Source: Lithodes maja | Taxonomy: Eukaryota > Arthropoda > Malacostraca > Decapoda > Lithodidae | Assembly (NCBI GenBank): GCA_037953745.1 | Contig: JBAKBP010007634.1 | Coordinates: forward strand, 1 to 64,000 | Length of the DNA: 64,000 nucleotides | Reading direction: 5' to 3' | Part shown: positions 1-10,120 of the stretch, one piece after another | How positions within the stretch are numbered: the first letter of the stretch is position 1 | How the letters are laid out: each line of letters begins with the position of its first letter | Program-made: the position numbers and the translations under genes | The notes under the pieces: model-generated | Told to the model about the DNA's origin: nothing | Databases searched by the model: none | The model's input: the letters and a program-made list of their open reading frames with translations, nothing else

Positions 1-1845
1 CTTCCTACCAATTAGCCATGACCTAATCCATCCCAACAACGCCCCACCTATTCCATGCGCCTCAACCTTTCTCATCAATCTCTCATGGGGGACTCTGTCG
101 AAAGCTTTACTGAAATCTAAATATATTATATCATATGACTTGTCATTATCTACTGCTTCATATACCTCTGAGAAAAAACTAAGCAAATTAGTAAGGCAAG
201 AACGTCCCTGAGTGAATCCATGCTGAGAAGAATTTATTAAATTAAATGTATCTAAGTGGTTTCTAATTTTACTAGCAATAATTGACTCTAGTAGCTTTCC
301 TATGATTGATGTAAGACTAATGGGACGGTAATTGGATGCTATTGATTTGTCACCTTTTTTGAAGATCGGAACTACGTTTGCAAGCTTCCAAGCTTCTGGA
401 ACTATACCTGTCTCCAATGACTTGTTAAATAAAAATGTTAATGGGTAACTTAACTCATCCCTACATTCTTTTAATACTCTAGCATATACCTCATCAGGAC
501 CAGGCGATTTATGAGGTTTCAGTCTGTCAATTTCCTTAAGCACATCATTTCTACTTATAGTAACCGTACTTAACCTATTTTCTATACTATCGCTATATAC
601 CTTACGGACTTCTGGAAACTGTGCCAAATTTTCATTAGTGAAAACGGAAAGAAATTGACTATTTAATGTACTGCACATTTCTAAATCATTTTCTGTCATT
701 TCTCCTATCGAAGTTTTAAGGGGACCAATTACATCTCTAACCTTGGATTTATATAGTTGGTAAAAAGCTTTAGGATTATTTTTTGAGTCATTGGCAACCT
801 TGATTTCATAATTTCTTTTTTCTTTCCTAATATCCTTTTTTACCTGTCTTGATAGATTCTGATAGTAAGCAAGTAGGTGAATTTCGCCTTTCCTAATCTT
901 TCTATATATTCCTCTCTTTTGTCCTAGAAGATCTAATAGTCTATTATTCATCCATTTGGGTTGGTTCTGTGTTGATCTAAATTTTCTTTTGGGGATGTAT
1001 TTATTTTGTGCATTGAATACTGACTTGATAAAATTATCGTATGTATCTACCAAGGTTGACGTCTCTTCCTGACTTAAGATGACAGGTGCCTGAGAAGGGG
1101 TACACTCATTTGGACACCTGGATCGACTTAATTTTTTGACCATAGGGTCGGCTAATAGGGCTCTTCTTAACCCACCATAATTGGCTTTTCTAAAGTCAGG
1201 TATTAATGTTGTATTCTCTCTGGTATTACCTTTCCATTGTATATTAAAATACACAGAATTGTGGTCACTATTTCCTAGGTGGTCCCCTATCTCTACATTA
1301 TTTACCATATGTTCATTGTTACTGAAAACTAAATCGAGAATATTATTACCTCTAGTCGGCGTATCTATGAATTGAAATAAAAAACTATCTTGTACTACCT
1401 CTATAAACTCCTCAGAATCAGAGTCTCCTATTTGATGCTGCCAATCTATATTCGGAAAATTAAAATCCCCCATAATGCACACATTGCTAAACCTTGATGC
1501 CATTTTAATTTCCTCCCATAATGACGTTCCGTCATTTCTACTCGTATTTGGCGGTCTATACATAACTCCAATAACTATGGTCTCACTACCTTCGTTAACC
1601 TCTACCCAAACACTTTCATTATCGTTATTTAGTCTAATACCTGATTTAATACAGCTTTTTAATGTACTCCTGACAAACACTGCTATACCGCCACCCCTCT
1701 TACTTGTTCGGTCATATTTAAACAAACTATATCCTGGTATATCAAATTCTGCTAAAAAATGCCTGGTTTCTGTATTAATCCAAGTTTCAGTTAGCGCTAT
1801 TATGTCTATATTTTCTTTGCTAACAAGGGCTCTAAGTTCGTTCAT
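1..1845 (-). CDS. LINE Z copy 1: endonuclease/reverse transcriptase ORF2, cut by the left window edge
   Basis: Translating the minus strand by eye gives one uninterrupted frame from the stop at 1962-1960 to position 1. The first methionine (codon 1845-1843) is followed by an EEP-type endonuclease: LTETW, then YRPPN, then MGDFNFPNIDW near 1470, then SDHNS near 1280. A linker follows, then the start of reverse transcriptase: KSPGPDEVY near 510, NYRPISLTS near 330, QHGFTQGRSC near 215 and YLDFSKAFDRVPHERL near 110. The catalytic FADD block lies beyond the edge; the second copy (39490-42071) supplies it. Such LINEs nick the target DNA and copy their RNA at the nick. The frame is still open into a possible fragment of about 38 codons upstream of the methionine. 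Jockey/CR1-superfamily membership is inferred from motif style. Confidence 0.85.
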   Translation of the reverse strand, partial: MNELRALVSKENIDIIALTETWINTETRHFLAEFDIPGYSLFKYDRTSKRGGGIAVFVRSTLKSCIKSGIRLNNDNESVWVEVNEGSETIVIGVMYRPPNTSRNDGTSLWEEIKMASRFSNVCIMGDFNFPNIDWQHQIGDSDSEEFIEVVQDSFLFQFIDTPTRGNNILDLVFSNNEHMVNNVEIGDHLGNSDHNSVYFNIQWKGNTRENTTLIPDFRKANYGGLRRALLADPMVKKLSRSRCPNECTPSQAPVILSQEETSTLVDTYDNFIKSVFNAQNKYIPKRKFRSTQNQPKWMNNRLLDLLGQKRGIYRKIRKGEIHLLAYYQNLSRQVKKDIRKEKRNYEIKVANDSKNNPKAFYQLYKSKVRDVIGPLKTSIGEMTENDLEMCSTLNSQFLSVFTNENLAQFPEVRKVYSDSIENRLSTVTISRNDVLKEIDRLKPHKSPGPDEVYARVLKECRDELSYPLTFLFNKSLETGIVPEAWKLANVVPIFKKGDKSIASNYRPISLTSIIGKLLESIIASKIRNHLDTFNLINSSQHGFTQGRSCLTNLLSFFSEVYEAVDNDKSYDIIYLDFSKAFDRVPHERLMRKVEAHGIGGALLGWIRSWLIGRK

Positions 1846-2007
1846 TTTGTTACATAGACTCCTACAGTTTGCGTGTCCTACAGTAACTTCTATTATATAA
1901 ACAACCCAAGAATTTTCACAGATTTTTAAAATTTCATTTAGGCTAGGATGTAATATAACCTATACTCCATGTTAAAATAAGTGTCAACCCTCGAAAAATT
2001 ATATTAA

Positions 2008-2802
2008 CCCTTAAAGAGCGGCGCTCGACTTAAGTCGTGCACCAATTTGCAGCAAGTTAGGAGCATTATTAAGGCTTTTAAAGGGTTAAAATTGAGTGCA
2101 AATGGCCGGGAGCGCAGCAGGCCACACGTCCGACACCCAGGGCTTACCGCCACCCACTGACTCACGCTCCCTCTGTTCTCGAGAAGCCGGCAGTGTTACC
2201 AGTAGTGAGCGTAGAGGGAAAAAATATGCCGCTATACGCTAAACTCCCATGTTGGTGGCACCACTGCATGAGAACCACGAGTGCTACGTAGCTCGTTCTG
2301 ATCTCATTTTGAAGCTTTTATCTATCTATCTATTGTCTGACGCCGTGATCCCCGAAGGGGTGGCCACGAACGAACCGCCCCCATGCACCTCTGTCCCCAG
2401 TCAGTCGACGCCCCTCCCCCCAACCAGCACCGCCTTCATTCATGTAGTTCCTCACTCCATCCTTCCACCTCATATTCAGTCTACCTCTCCCCCTCTGTCC
2501 CTCCACCTCGCTCTCGTACACCCTCTTAGTCATTCTCTCGCTTTCCATACGTTCCATATGGCCGAACCATCTCAAGTTGTTCCTTTTCACACTTTCCAGC
2601 ACATCTACCTCCACACCACACCTCCTCCTTACTTCCTCATTAGTCTGTCTATCCCTCCATGTAATTCCGCACGCACTCCTTAAGTAGCTTTTAGCGCCTA
2701 GTTTTTTGCTGAATACATTTCTTTTCATGCAGATACTTGATTGATCATTCAGGAGGGCCTGAATATGCCCAAAATAGCCCAAAACACCCCGCTAGACAAG
2801 GG
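2008..2802. mobile_element. piggyBac-like MITE PB-a, copy 1, interrupted by an RTE LINE
   Basis: The element is flanked by TTAA at 2004-2007 and 2803-2806. Its ends begin CCCTTAAAGAGCGG (left) and, read inward from the right, CCCTTGTCTAGCGGG. TTAA duplication plus CCC-starting ends is the piggyBac signature. Removing the nested RTE fragment and one duplication copy leaves about 422 bp, matching the uninterrupted 420-bp copy at 19408-19827 in opposite orientation. I see no transposase coding, so it is non-autonomous. Confidence 0.8.
2321..2685 (-). pseudogene. RTE-like LINE 3' end, copy 1 (5'-truncated)
   Basis: The minus strand encodes the C-terminal part of an RTE-like LINE polyprotein: RSACGITWRDRQTNEE, then LRWFGHMERMESER, then a basic RGRG stretch and the terminal GDHGVRQ. 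It ends in an (ATAG)n tail. Perfect 8-bp direct repeats AGCTTTTA (2313-2320 and 2686-2693) flank it. The empty site is visible in the sister MITE near 19.5 kb, where the same position reads AGCTTATA (reverse complement). This is a dead 3' fragment with no reverse transcriptase domain. Confidence 0.85.
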
Positions 2803-2944
2803 TTAAGGGATATACAGAACCTAGAACCTGTAACGATATTTGTCCAGGGTTCTCCTCCCCGGACCCCATAGACGGCACACAACACGACTCGGCGGACCTC
2901 TTTCTCCCTGCCTTTCAGTCTAATTAACACTAGGAATTTACCTA

Positions 2945-3060
2945 ATTTTCTATCCAATGTACTATCCAACCAGCGGGGGTGTGGGGGCGGCAGCCCCCAG
3001 TCCCCCACCCATAATACTAGGTTAGGTTAGGTAAGGTTGGTAGGTTAGGCTAAAATCTTT
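2945..3060 (-). repeat. Module M hairpin segment
   Basis: This is a minus-oriented copy of a recurring motif: TTAGG-type repeats, then a GC hairpin of the form GGGGGC-loop-GCCCCC, then ACACCCCCGCTGG. Similar segments lie near 8.2, 39.1, 44.2, 49.2, 49.7, 56.3 and 60.0 kb. It has no coding potential. Confidence 0.7.
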
Positions 3061-3179
3061 AATGTTGCTTATATTAGGCTAATTGTTGGATAATGAGCTT
3101 ACTGGGTAAGTTCATTTTCTATCCCATGTAGCCTATTATCCATCAACTTTTGTCAAAACTTGACTGTTTTGGGTTTTTT

Positions 3180-3400
3180 TCATTTTGGGGGTTTCTTAAG
3201 TTGAAAAACAAGAACACCCGAGCCAACTTCTTTTTTGCACTTGCTGTCTTTTAGGCCTATGCAGCTGAAAAATCTTAAAATCCGAGCCAACTTTTGCCAA
3301 AAACCTGGCTCGGATTTTTTTAATTTTGGGGTTTTAGGCCTATCAGGTTGAACAACAACAAAACCCGAGCCAACTTTCATCATAAAAGCCATTATATCGC
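3180..3400. repeat. Dispersed repeat with AGTTGGCTCGG motif
   Basis: The motif AAGTTGGCTCGGATTTT and its reverse complement occur four times, separated by tAGGCCTAt spacers. A diverged relative lies at 42330-42540. The open frames across it are low-complexity and I do not regard them as genes. Confidence 0.5.
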
Positions 3401-3597
3401 CTTTTTATGTCTTTAACTCCACATTTTCTCTGATCTTCATAGCCCTCCCCACTATCGGGCGCCGTGTCTTAAGATCGTTGGATAAAGGGGAAAACGATTT
3501 TTGCGGAGGTTGAAACTAATGTTAATCACTATAGCCTATATTGATGCAAATAAACTAAAACTAAAAAAAAAAAAAAAATAATTAAAATAATTGGTGG

Positions 3598-3760
3598 GTG
3601 GTTATGGAGATGATAAAGAGGATGTTGGAGAAAATGTGGAGGAAGAGAAATGGGTGAGGGAGGGAGGGAGGGAGGGGGGGGGAGCGGAGGTGAGGGGGAG
3701 GGAGGAGGAAGTGAGGGGGGGGGGGTTTATAAAAAAAAAAAAAAAAAACTGTCTCTTAAA
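3598..3760 (+). pseudogene. LINE G 3'-end relic plus low-complexity A- and G-runs
   Basis: The short reading MMKRMLEKMWRKRNG resembles the end of LINE G at 37.6 kb (MMKRTLERI then a G-rich stretch). Both are followed by a long G/GGA tract and a related ctatccttctact segment. Poly(A) at 3555-3569 and 3730-3747 and poly(G) at 3714-3724 surround it. It is a short relic. Confidence 0.45.
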
Positions 3761-3958
3761 CTATCCTTCTACTCTAAACTTTCGGTTTAATTCTAGTTTC
3801 GCTTTCACAGCATACTCATAAATTTCTATGGCTACTTTAGAGTTGTCATATACCATACTTAATTCCTATATATGTCCAAAGCGGCGGAAATGCATTATAA
3901 GGAATTATACCTTACACTTACACTTTACACTTTGTTACACTTTGTTGTATTCCGTCCG

Positions 3959-6900
3959 TTAGTGACACAGTTGAGCTGGGGCTCCACTGCGACCAGGCAG
4001 CTCCCTTTCTTCCACTCTCCATTCTAGAAGTCGGTTGGAGTTGGTGCTGGGGTATCCTGGTGTTGGTGGCCGGTCCAGTATTTTGGCCAGCCACATGTCC
4101 AAGTGTTTCTTGAAGGTGTCTGGAGACACCCCGGTCATGTTCCTGAGAGGGGCTGGTATACAGTTGAACAGTCTGGTTCCGTTGTATGTAAAGCTGTGAT
4201 GGATCAGGGATTTGATTTTTTGTGTTGATCCCGGCGTAGTCCTCACATAGCACAGCCTCCCTCGCCTTTGGTGTTGAGTCTCTTGGATGTTTGGATTTGG
4301 TACCTTTTTTTCCAAAATCTTCCAGACGTAGATGATGATGTATCTCTCCCTACGTCTTTGAAGTGAGTACAGCTGCAGCTCCTTGAGTCTCTCCCAGTAG
4401 TTAAGGTGTTGAAACCCGTGGATTTTACTGGTGAATGTCCTCTGGGTGGCTTCGATTTCTGTTATTTCTCCTACTTTTTGGGGAGACCAGAGCTGAGAGC
4501 AGTACTCCAGTCGTGGTAGGACCAGTGACTTCCACAGTGTTAACATACACCTCTCATTTCTTGTGTGGAAGGTTCTCAGGATCCAGCCTGCTATTTGTTT
4601 TGCTGTTGTTGTGGCTTTGGTAATATGCTGGGAAAAAGTGGCGTCACTGCTCATATTTACTCCCAAGTCCTTCACTGTGTCTTTGGCGGTAATTTCTTGC
4701 TGTCCACTTTTGTAGTTGGTGTCGTTTTGTAGTGCTCTCTTGTTCCCGTACCTTAGAAGCTCGAACTTGTCTCCGTTTAGGGCCATGTTGTTTTCTTCTG
4801 CCCACTTCAGGATTTTGTCCAAGTCTTGTTGTAGTAGCTGTGCATCATGTTGTGAGGTGATTTTCTTCATGAGTCTGGTGTCGTCTGCAAACGATGAGGC
4901 TGTTGAGTGTTCCAGGTCCCTGTCGATGTCTCCTATCATGATGAGGAATAGGAGAGGTCCCAGTACTGATCCTTGTGGTACTCCGCTGATGACCCCTCCT
5001 GCTTCTGATAGGCTTCCTTGAACTGTGACTCTTTGTTTTCTGTTGGTGATGAAACTGTGGAGCCATCTTCCAAGGTCTCCCCCTATTCCCAGTGATTTGA
5101 GTTTATGTAGAAGGATCCCATGGTCCACCTTGTCAAAAGCTTTGGCGAAATCTAGATATATGACGTCTACATTTTCTCCGTCTTGAATATCCTGTAGGAT
5201 TTTGTCGTAGTGTGATAGTAGTTGTGAAAGGCAGGAGCGGCCTTGTCTAAAGCCATGTTGACCCTCGTTGAATGCCTCGTTATCTTCCAGGTAGCTGACC
5301 ATCTTAGCTCGTATTGTTCTTTCTATGATTTTAATAAGATGTGACGTCAGCACCACTGGTCTGTAATTTTTGGCTATGCCTTTACTGCCCCCTTTGTGTA
5401 TTGGTGTGACAGTACCTTCTTTTAGGGATTGTGGTACATATCCAGTTTGTAGGGACTTGCTCCACAGCAGTTTTAGAGGCAAGGCTAGCTGATGTTTGCA
5501 GTTTTTTAGCAGTTGGGCATGAAAGCCGTCTGGTCCTGCCGCAGAGTTTGGTCCAATCTTGTCGATGGCTGCTATTATGTCCTCTGTTGATACTGTTACC
5601 GAGGAGAGTTGATGTGGTGTCCCTGGAGCGTTGTCAAAGAAGGTCGTTGCATTATCGATTTTCTTGTCTTCATTTGGCGGGCTGAAGACACTTTCGTACT
5701 GCTGTTTGAGTATCTTGGCCATTTCGGTCGGGTCACTCTCAAGTTCGCCCGTAGGTTTTGCAAGTGGTCCTATTGTTGAGGTGTTCCTGAGTCTCCTTTT
5801 TGCGTATGCATAGAAGAATTTGCTATTTACTCGTATGTTTGCAACTGCTTGTAGTTCTTCACGTGTTCTTTGCTCTTGGTGTGACTGGATGAGTTTACGT
5901 TCAACTTCATCGAGCTATTCTTGTAGTTTGGTGATATTGTGTGCATAGCTGGTCTTCCTTTGCTTGGCTCTCAAGTATGTCCTTTTCTTCATTAGTATTT
6001 TTCTATCTCTGGGGATCTGCTTGATCTGCTTCCTGCTTGATTTGGGTGGTATGGTGTTTTTACAGGTCTCCAGGCATTGTTTCTGGAGGATACTGAGAGT
6101 TTCGTCGACGTTTTTATCTTCGAATAGTGCCCTCCAATCAGTTACTGCCAGTTCTGCTCTCAGTCTGTCCCAGTCTATATCTTTGCTGTAGAAGTTGAGA
6201 TCTTTCAGAGAGGTGCAGGGTACTTGGCTTGATTCCTGTTGACATCTTCTTGGTGGTGTGGCGGCTGGTGTGGGGGTTCTAACTTTGATGAGGCTGTGGT
6301 CGGACATTATAGTTTTTACAGTTTCGTACGAGTGTACCAGGTCGAAGTTGTTGCCAAATAGTAAGTCCAGTGTGTTGTTGCCTCTTGTAGGTTCCTCGAT
6401 GTATTGCTTCATGTATGCAGTGTCCATGATAGTCATTAGCTCCTTGGCTTGCTGTTTTTCATCCCTGGTTCCTCCGTCTATTTTCATGGTTGCCCAATTG
6501 ATGATGGGCAGGTTGAAATCTCCTGTGATGATGACATCTGTAGCGGGAGTTGGCAGATTTTGTAGGAGTGATTGTATCTTCTCTGCGACCTCCTTGAAAA
6601 TTTCCCCTGTGGTGTTTGGAGGTCGGTACAAAATTATGATGAGCATGTCGGTTTGTCTTATGTGTACTGCTAGTAGCTCTGTTGTGCCGTTTGAGAATGC
6701 AACTAAAGTTTCGGTATTTGCAGCCATATCCTCCCTTAGGTAGAGTGCTACTCCTCCGTGGCTTCTGTCCTCTCTGTCGGCTCTGAATATAGTGAAATTA
6801 TGGATATTGATCTCTGCATCCAAAATGTTTTTGTTCAAGTGTGTTTCTGTGAGGGCTAGAAAAATTGAGTTATCTTCCTCTGCAATTTCCTCCAACATGG

Positions 6901-6976
6901 GGACTTTGCATTGATTGTTTCGTGGGTAAAGCCCTCTGATGTTGCCCACAAAAAAACTAGTTAGTGGTAGTTGCAC
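3959..6976 (-). pseudogene. LINE A1 ORF2: endonuclease/reverse transcriptase with one in-frame stop
   Basis: The first 353 codons (6976-5915) carry the EEP endonuclease: GNIRGLYPR, LTETHL, YRPPNTTG, ITGDFNLPIINW and SDHSL. The frame then meets TAG at 5917-5915 and continues in the same frame through 64 more codons into the 587-codon reverse transcriptase part: GPDGFHAQLL, NYRPVVLTSHLIK, QHGFRQGRSC, YLDFAKAFDKVDH, GVPQGSVLGPLL and FADDT. The C-terminal LINE domain with the YWERLK and YVWKILEK motifs follows. Total length is about 1005 codons, close to the 1018 of copy 2. I found only one disabling change. The listed start is a GTG, so the true start is uncertain; the frame overlaps ORF1 by 16 bases. 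Confidence 0.85.
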
Positions 6977-8118
6977 CTTCCTCTGTGGTTCCTGTCTGGC
7001 CCCTCGGTTTGGGCTAGGAATCTCTCCATTATCCCTTGAGACCGTTTTTCCACTTCCAGAAGACGTCCCATTATTAACTCTAAAAAAGCACCTTGGTCAG
7101 GCATAGCCGTGTGTACTGTTGCTGGTATGACCTTGTGAGTTTGCTGGATGGTTGGCCAGCTTCTGAGGGCATTGCGTTGGCTTTCTAGTTGTTCCTCATG
7201 TGTTGGTGTGTAGGCAAATTCCCTTTGGATGTGTCCTGTAGCATGTTTCCTTGGATTGTTGGCATTGTTTCTGGGCGTCAGTGTTTTGGTTCCCTTTATG
7301 TGTGGAAGATTGCAGTCTCTGATAGTACATGCCCTTTTGTTGAGCGAGATTCTGCATACATATGGGTGGTAGTCGATGCACTTCCATCCACGCTTGCAAC
7401 CGATCCTTTCATCCAGCCCGTGCTTCATGAATCTTGCACATATTTTTGGGTGGTCTTCTTTGCATCCCATGCCAACTACTCCATATCGGCATTCATTTCT
7501 TAGGTAGAAATTGCATACTTCTGTGCTTTTCCTCCTAGTATAAGTGCCCTTGTTTTCAGCTCTGGGCCTAGGTCTCCATGGATTTGAAATTACAGCACTC
7601 GCCTCACCTGTTCTTGTGGTTGTGGGTTCAATTGCTGCTGGAGTCCTGTATGTCGGAGCATAATGACTGCATCCGTTGCATGTGGGGCGTGCACTCTCAA
7701 TGTTGTCTTTTGTCTTTTGTGTTGTGGGTTTAGCAGTGGCCTTGGTGTGTCCCGTTCCTGTTACCTGTTCTGCTGAGTTTGGTGGTGGTGTGGTTGTGGG
7801 CTGACTTTTAGTGGTAGGCACACGGTTCACATCCTGGGATTCGCTGACTTGAGTAAGTTCAATATTCTCTGGGGTGCTCCCAATTCCAAGGTCCAGTGTA
7901 TTGGCTGCATCTTCTTGATTTTTACTGTGTTCTGTGGCTTGTTCTTTACTCTGTTGATGTTCTAGGCTGGGTGTTTTGCTGTTATTTGTTTCCCTTGGCG
8001 TGAGGAGGTTGCTGTGGCTTTTGGAGATGGCCCCTGATTTTTCTAGTAGCTCCTTGTGTTTTACCATTGCTGTTTCTGCCTTAGCTACCCACTCACCTTC
8101 ATCACTATATTTTTCCAT
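6961..8118 (-). CDS. LINE A1 ORF1: CCCH zinc-finger RNA-binding-type protein (N-terminus lost)
   Basis: I chose the methionine at 8118 (MEKYSDEGEW). The longer open frame upstream reads through a homopolymer as a run of phenylalanines and is not credible. The central region is Ser/Thr/Pro-rich. A cysteine-rich block follows with three CCCH-like units: C-x7-C-x8-C-x3-H, then C-x13-C-x5-C-x3-H, then C-x8-C-x4-C-x3-H ending in NLPHIKGTK. CCCH fingers commonly bind RNA, so a role in packaging the element's RNA is inferred. The N-terminal PHD-like finger of copy 2 is absent here. Confidence 0.75.
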   Translation of the reverse strand: MEKYSDEGEWVAKAETAMVKHKELLEKSGAISKSHSNLLTPRETNNSKTPSLEHQQSKEQATEHSKNQEDAANTLDLGIGSTPENIELTQVSESQDVNRVPTTKSQPTTTPPPNSAEQVTGTGHTKATAKPTTQKTKDNIESARPTCNGCSHYAPTYRTPAAIEPTTTRTGEASAVISNPWRPRPRAENKGTYTRRKSTEVCNFYLRNECRYGVVGMGCKEDHPKICARFMKHGLDERIGCKRGWKCIDYHPYVCRISLNKRACTIRDCNLPHIKGTKTLTPRNNANNPRKHATGHIQREFAYTPTHEEQLESQRNALRSWPTIQQTHKVIPATVHTAMPDQGAFLELIMGRLLEVEKRSQGIMERFLAQTEGPDRNHRGRCNYH

Positions 8119-8177
8119 GCACCTACTGTAAAAAAAAAAAAAAAAAAATCTCCCCATATGCGGCACCATAGCTATTA

Positions 8178-8235
8178 CATAATACTAGGTTAGGTAAGGT
8201 TGTTAGGTTAGGCTAATGTCGTTAATGTAGTTTAT
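8178..8235 (-). repeat. Module M fragment (TTAGG-type tract)
   Basis: The sequence taatactaggttaggtaagg and the following ttaggctaatg match the AACCT-rich flank of module M, without the GC hairpin. Confidence 0.5.
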
Positions 8236-8339
8236 TATCATTATATTACGTCTTTTACCCAGCAATTTCCCTGATCTTCATAGTTGGTCGGGAAGCTATG
8301 CCTTTACAACGGCGCCTCCCTTTTGTCGCTGTGTACGTG

Positions 8340-8456
8340 AAACTAGAATTTTACCAAACTTTCCCTCCTACTAACGTTTCTGAGCCAGTACCGATACAAA
8401 GGTCAGCCCTGTGGATCTGCACGGTCTGCGGGCGGGTTCTAAAGAAGAAGAAGAAA
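8340..8456 (+). mobile_element. LINE G 3' tail fragment with (AAG)n end
   Basis: About 115 bp match the LINE G 3' end at 37.69-37.82 kb: gtttctgagccagtaccgac, then gtggatctgcacggtc and an AAG-repeat tail. It is a heavily 5'-truncated copy. Confidence 0.65.
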
Positions 8457-8876
8457 AGGAGGTTTCCTTAATATTTTCCCCCCCTCAACCCTTCGTGTAT
8501 CCAATGTACCCCACAATTTCCCTTACCTACTGTAAAAACGCGATTCACCCAATAAATGGCGCAATTTGACGCTGTATCTTGAATCAGATTGATAGATAAT
8601 GGGTAAGTTTATGCAAATCCTCCACTCAAACCATGCAAAACAACTATGAAACGCTATATGATTGTAAATAGAAGTACCTAGTCAGTGATAGCCACCAGTG
8701 ATAGTGCTCTTCAGTTTTCCATACTTTACTGCAGAAATATCTACCCATCAACAACAAAACAGTGCAGTGTTCCACATAAGCATCCAGTGCACTTATTGCA
8801 GAAAAAATTACCAAGAAAAATTGTGTGATTATTAAGTAATAAGTGAAAATAAGTTCATCCCACTCTCAAAACAAAG

Positions 8877-10120
8877 ATGGCGTCCAAGATGGCGGCGGTC
8901 ACCTGTTCAGAAGAAGATGTAAACAACAACATTGAGTGTGCTACATGTGGACTCTCCAGTGATATGGACTACTCCATAAGTTGTGATGACTGCAGAAAAT
9001 GGCTACACTATGAATGTTGTGCTCTACCAACCTTTCAAATATTTTGTTATGCTGCCTCAAAAAGAAAATTCACTTGCCACCCATGCACCCTATTGAGGTT
9101 TGGGGACGAGGACACTGAGGAGTGGCTAAGAAATGCAGAGGAAGCTAAACACAGGCAAAGAACTGTAATTAGGGCAGAACTGAAAAAGAAGGTGCAATCA
9201 CCAAAGACACACTTCTGACAGTTAAGGCCAGGCAAATTGGCTCAAGTCAAGCTCTGCCTGAAGACAAATCTGAGGATATCTTGACACAAACCGAGGCAGC
9301 TCAGACCCTAACTACACCAGAACTACCAAACAACTCTGATGACCCCAATAGGAAGCAAGAGGACAAGACTGTTGACCTAGGATTAGGGAATACACCAACA
9401 AACCTCAATCTATCGGTCGAATTGGCTCTCAGTAGGCCTAGGCCTAATTCCCAGACCCAAGGCCATGAATGCAGCCTTGCTAGAACTAGGCCTAGCCCAA
9501 GACAGAAATCCTCAGATTCCTCAGCAATACATCATTCCCATGTCACCAGAATCTCACCACAGGACAGGAGAAATGGCAGGTTGACTCAGCTTGCCCAAGA
9601 AACCCCCATATGTAGGTACCACAGACGGGGAACATGTCGGCACGGCAAATTTGGGACAAAATGTGAGTACCGTCATCCTAAGGTCTGTCGTAAACTCCTA
9701 AATCATGGGCCAAATAGAGACCAAGGATGCCAACTAGGGAAAAAATGCTCATTTCTCCACCCTAAGATGTGCGAGGACTCCATCTCCAAGCAGGAATGTT
9801 TGAATAGTAACTGTAAATTACCTCACATCAAAGGGACAAAGAGACACCAAGCCAAGCAAGATGTAAATCCAGTACTGGTATCTGCCACCGCTCAAGTGCC
9901 CCACATGGCCTCGAAGAAAGTCGACGCTGTCCAGGATACAAATTCAGTCCCTGCTTTTTTAGAATTAATGGTGGGGGTGAAAAGGACCCTCGACACACTA
10001 ACGAAAGCCATGGAGTCACAAGCGTCAATAATCAGCACACACCTAATGGGCAATCAACACAACAATGTCCCATCACATACCCAAATGTTTCCATGGCTAA
10101 ATGCCATGAAATCATGCTAG
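8877..10120 (+). pseudogene. LINE A2 ORF1: PHD-like finger plus three CCCH fingers, one frameshift
   Basis: The ATG at 8877 (cAAAGATGGCG context) opens a frame with a PHD/zinc-finger-like motif: CATC, then CDDC, WLHYECC and CHPC within about 65 residues. This frame ends at 9218. A second frame, open from about 9180 to 10120, continues the protein with a linker, then CCCH units CRYHRRGTC...CEYRH, GCQLGKKCSFLH and CLNSNCKLPH. Reading smoothly from one to the other needs a single-base change near the GAAAAAG run at 9182-9188. The methionine near 9281 in the second frame would be a non-ATG start and is not believed. ORF1 overlaps ORF2 by 28 bases, as in copy 1. Confidence 0.8.

Larger units (their letters stand above)
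3908..8118 (-). mobile_element. LINE A copy 1 (minus; ORF1 plus ORF2)
   Basis: This two-ORF non-LTR retrotransposon is read right to left: ORF1 (8118-6961), then ORF2 (6976-3959), then a short 3' region ending in a GTGTAA-rich tandem tail (3912-3950). Its 5' end abuts an 18-bp homopolymer at 8131-8148. The beginning of ORF1 that is present in copy 2 is missing, so it is 5'-truncated. It lies head to head with copy 2; their ORF1 starts are about 760 bp apart. Confidence 0.8.

Noticed and set aside
1970..2230. Host gene exon near the left MITE end
   Set aside because: The region is explained by the PB-a MITE, which recurs at 19.4 kb.
2249..2683. Plus-strand 144-codon ORF, and similar ones at 40859, 43233 and 55043
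   Set aside because: They are antisense shadows of the RTE-like C-terminal coding and recur with every RTE copy.
8119..8169. Extension of LINE A1 ORF1 upstream of 8118
   Set aside because: It reads through an 18-bp homopolymer as polyphenylalanine and into unrelated DNA beyond the truncation.
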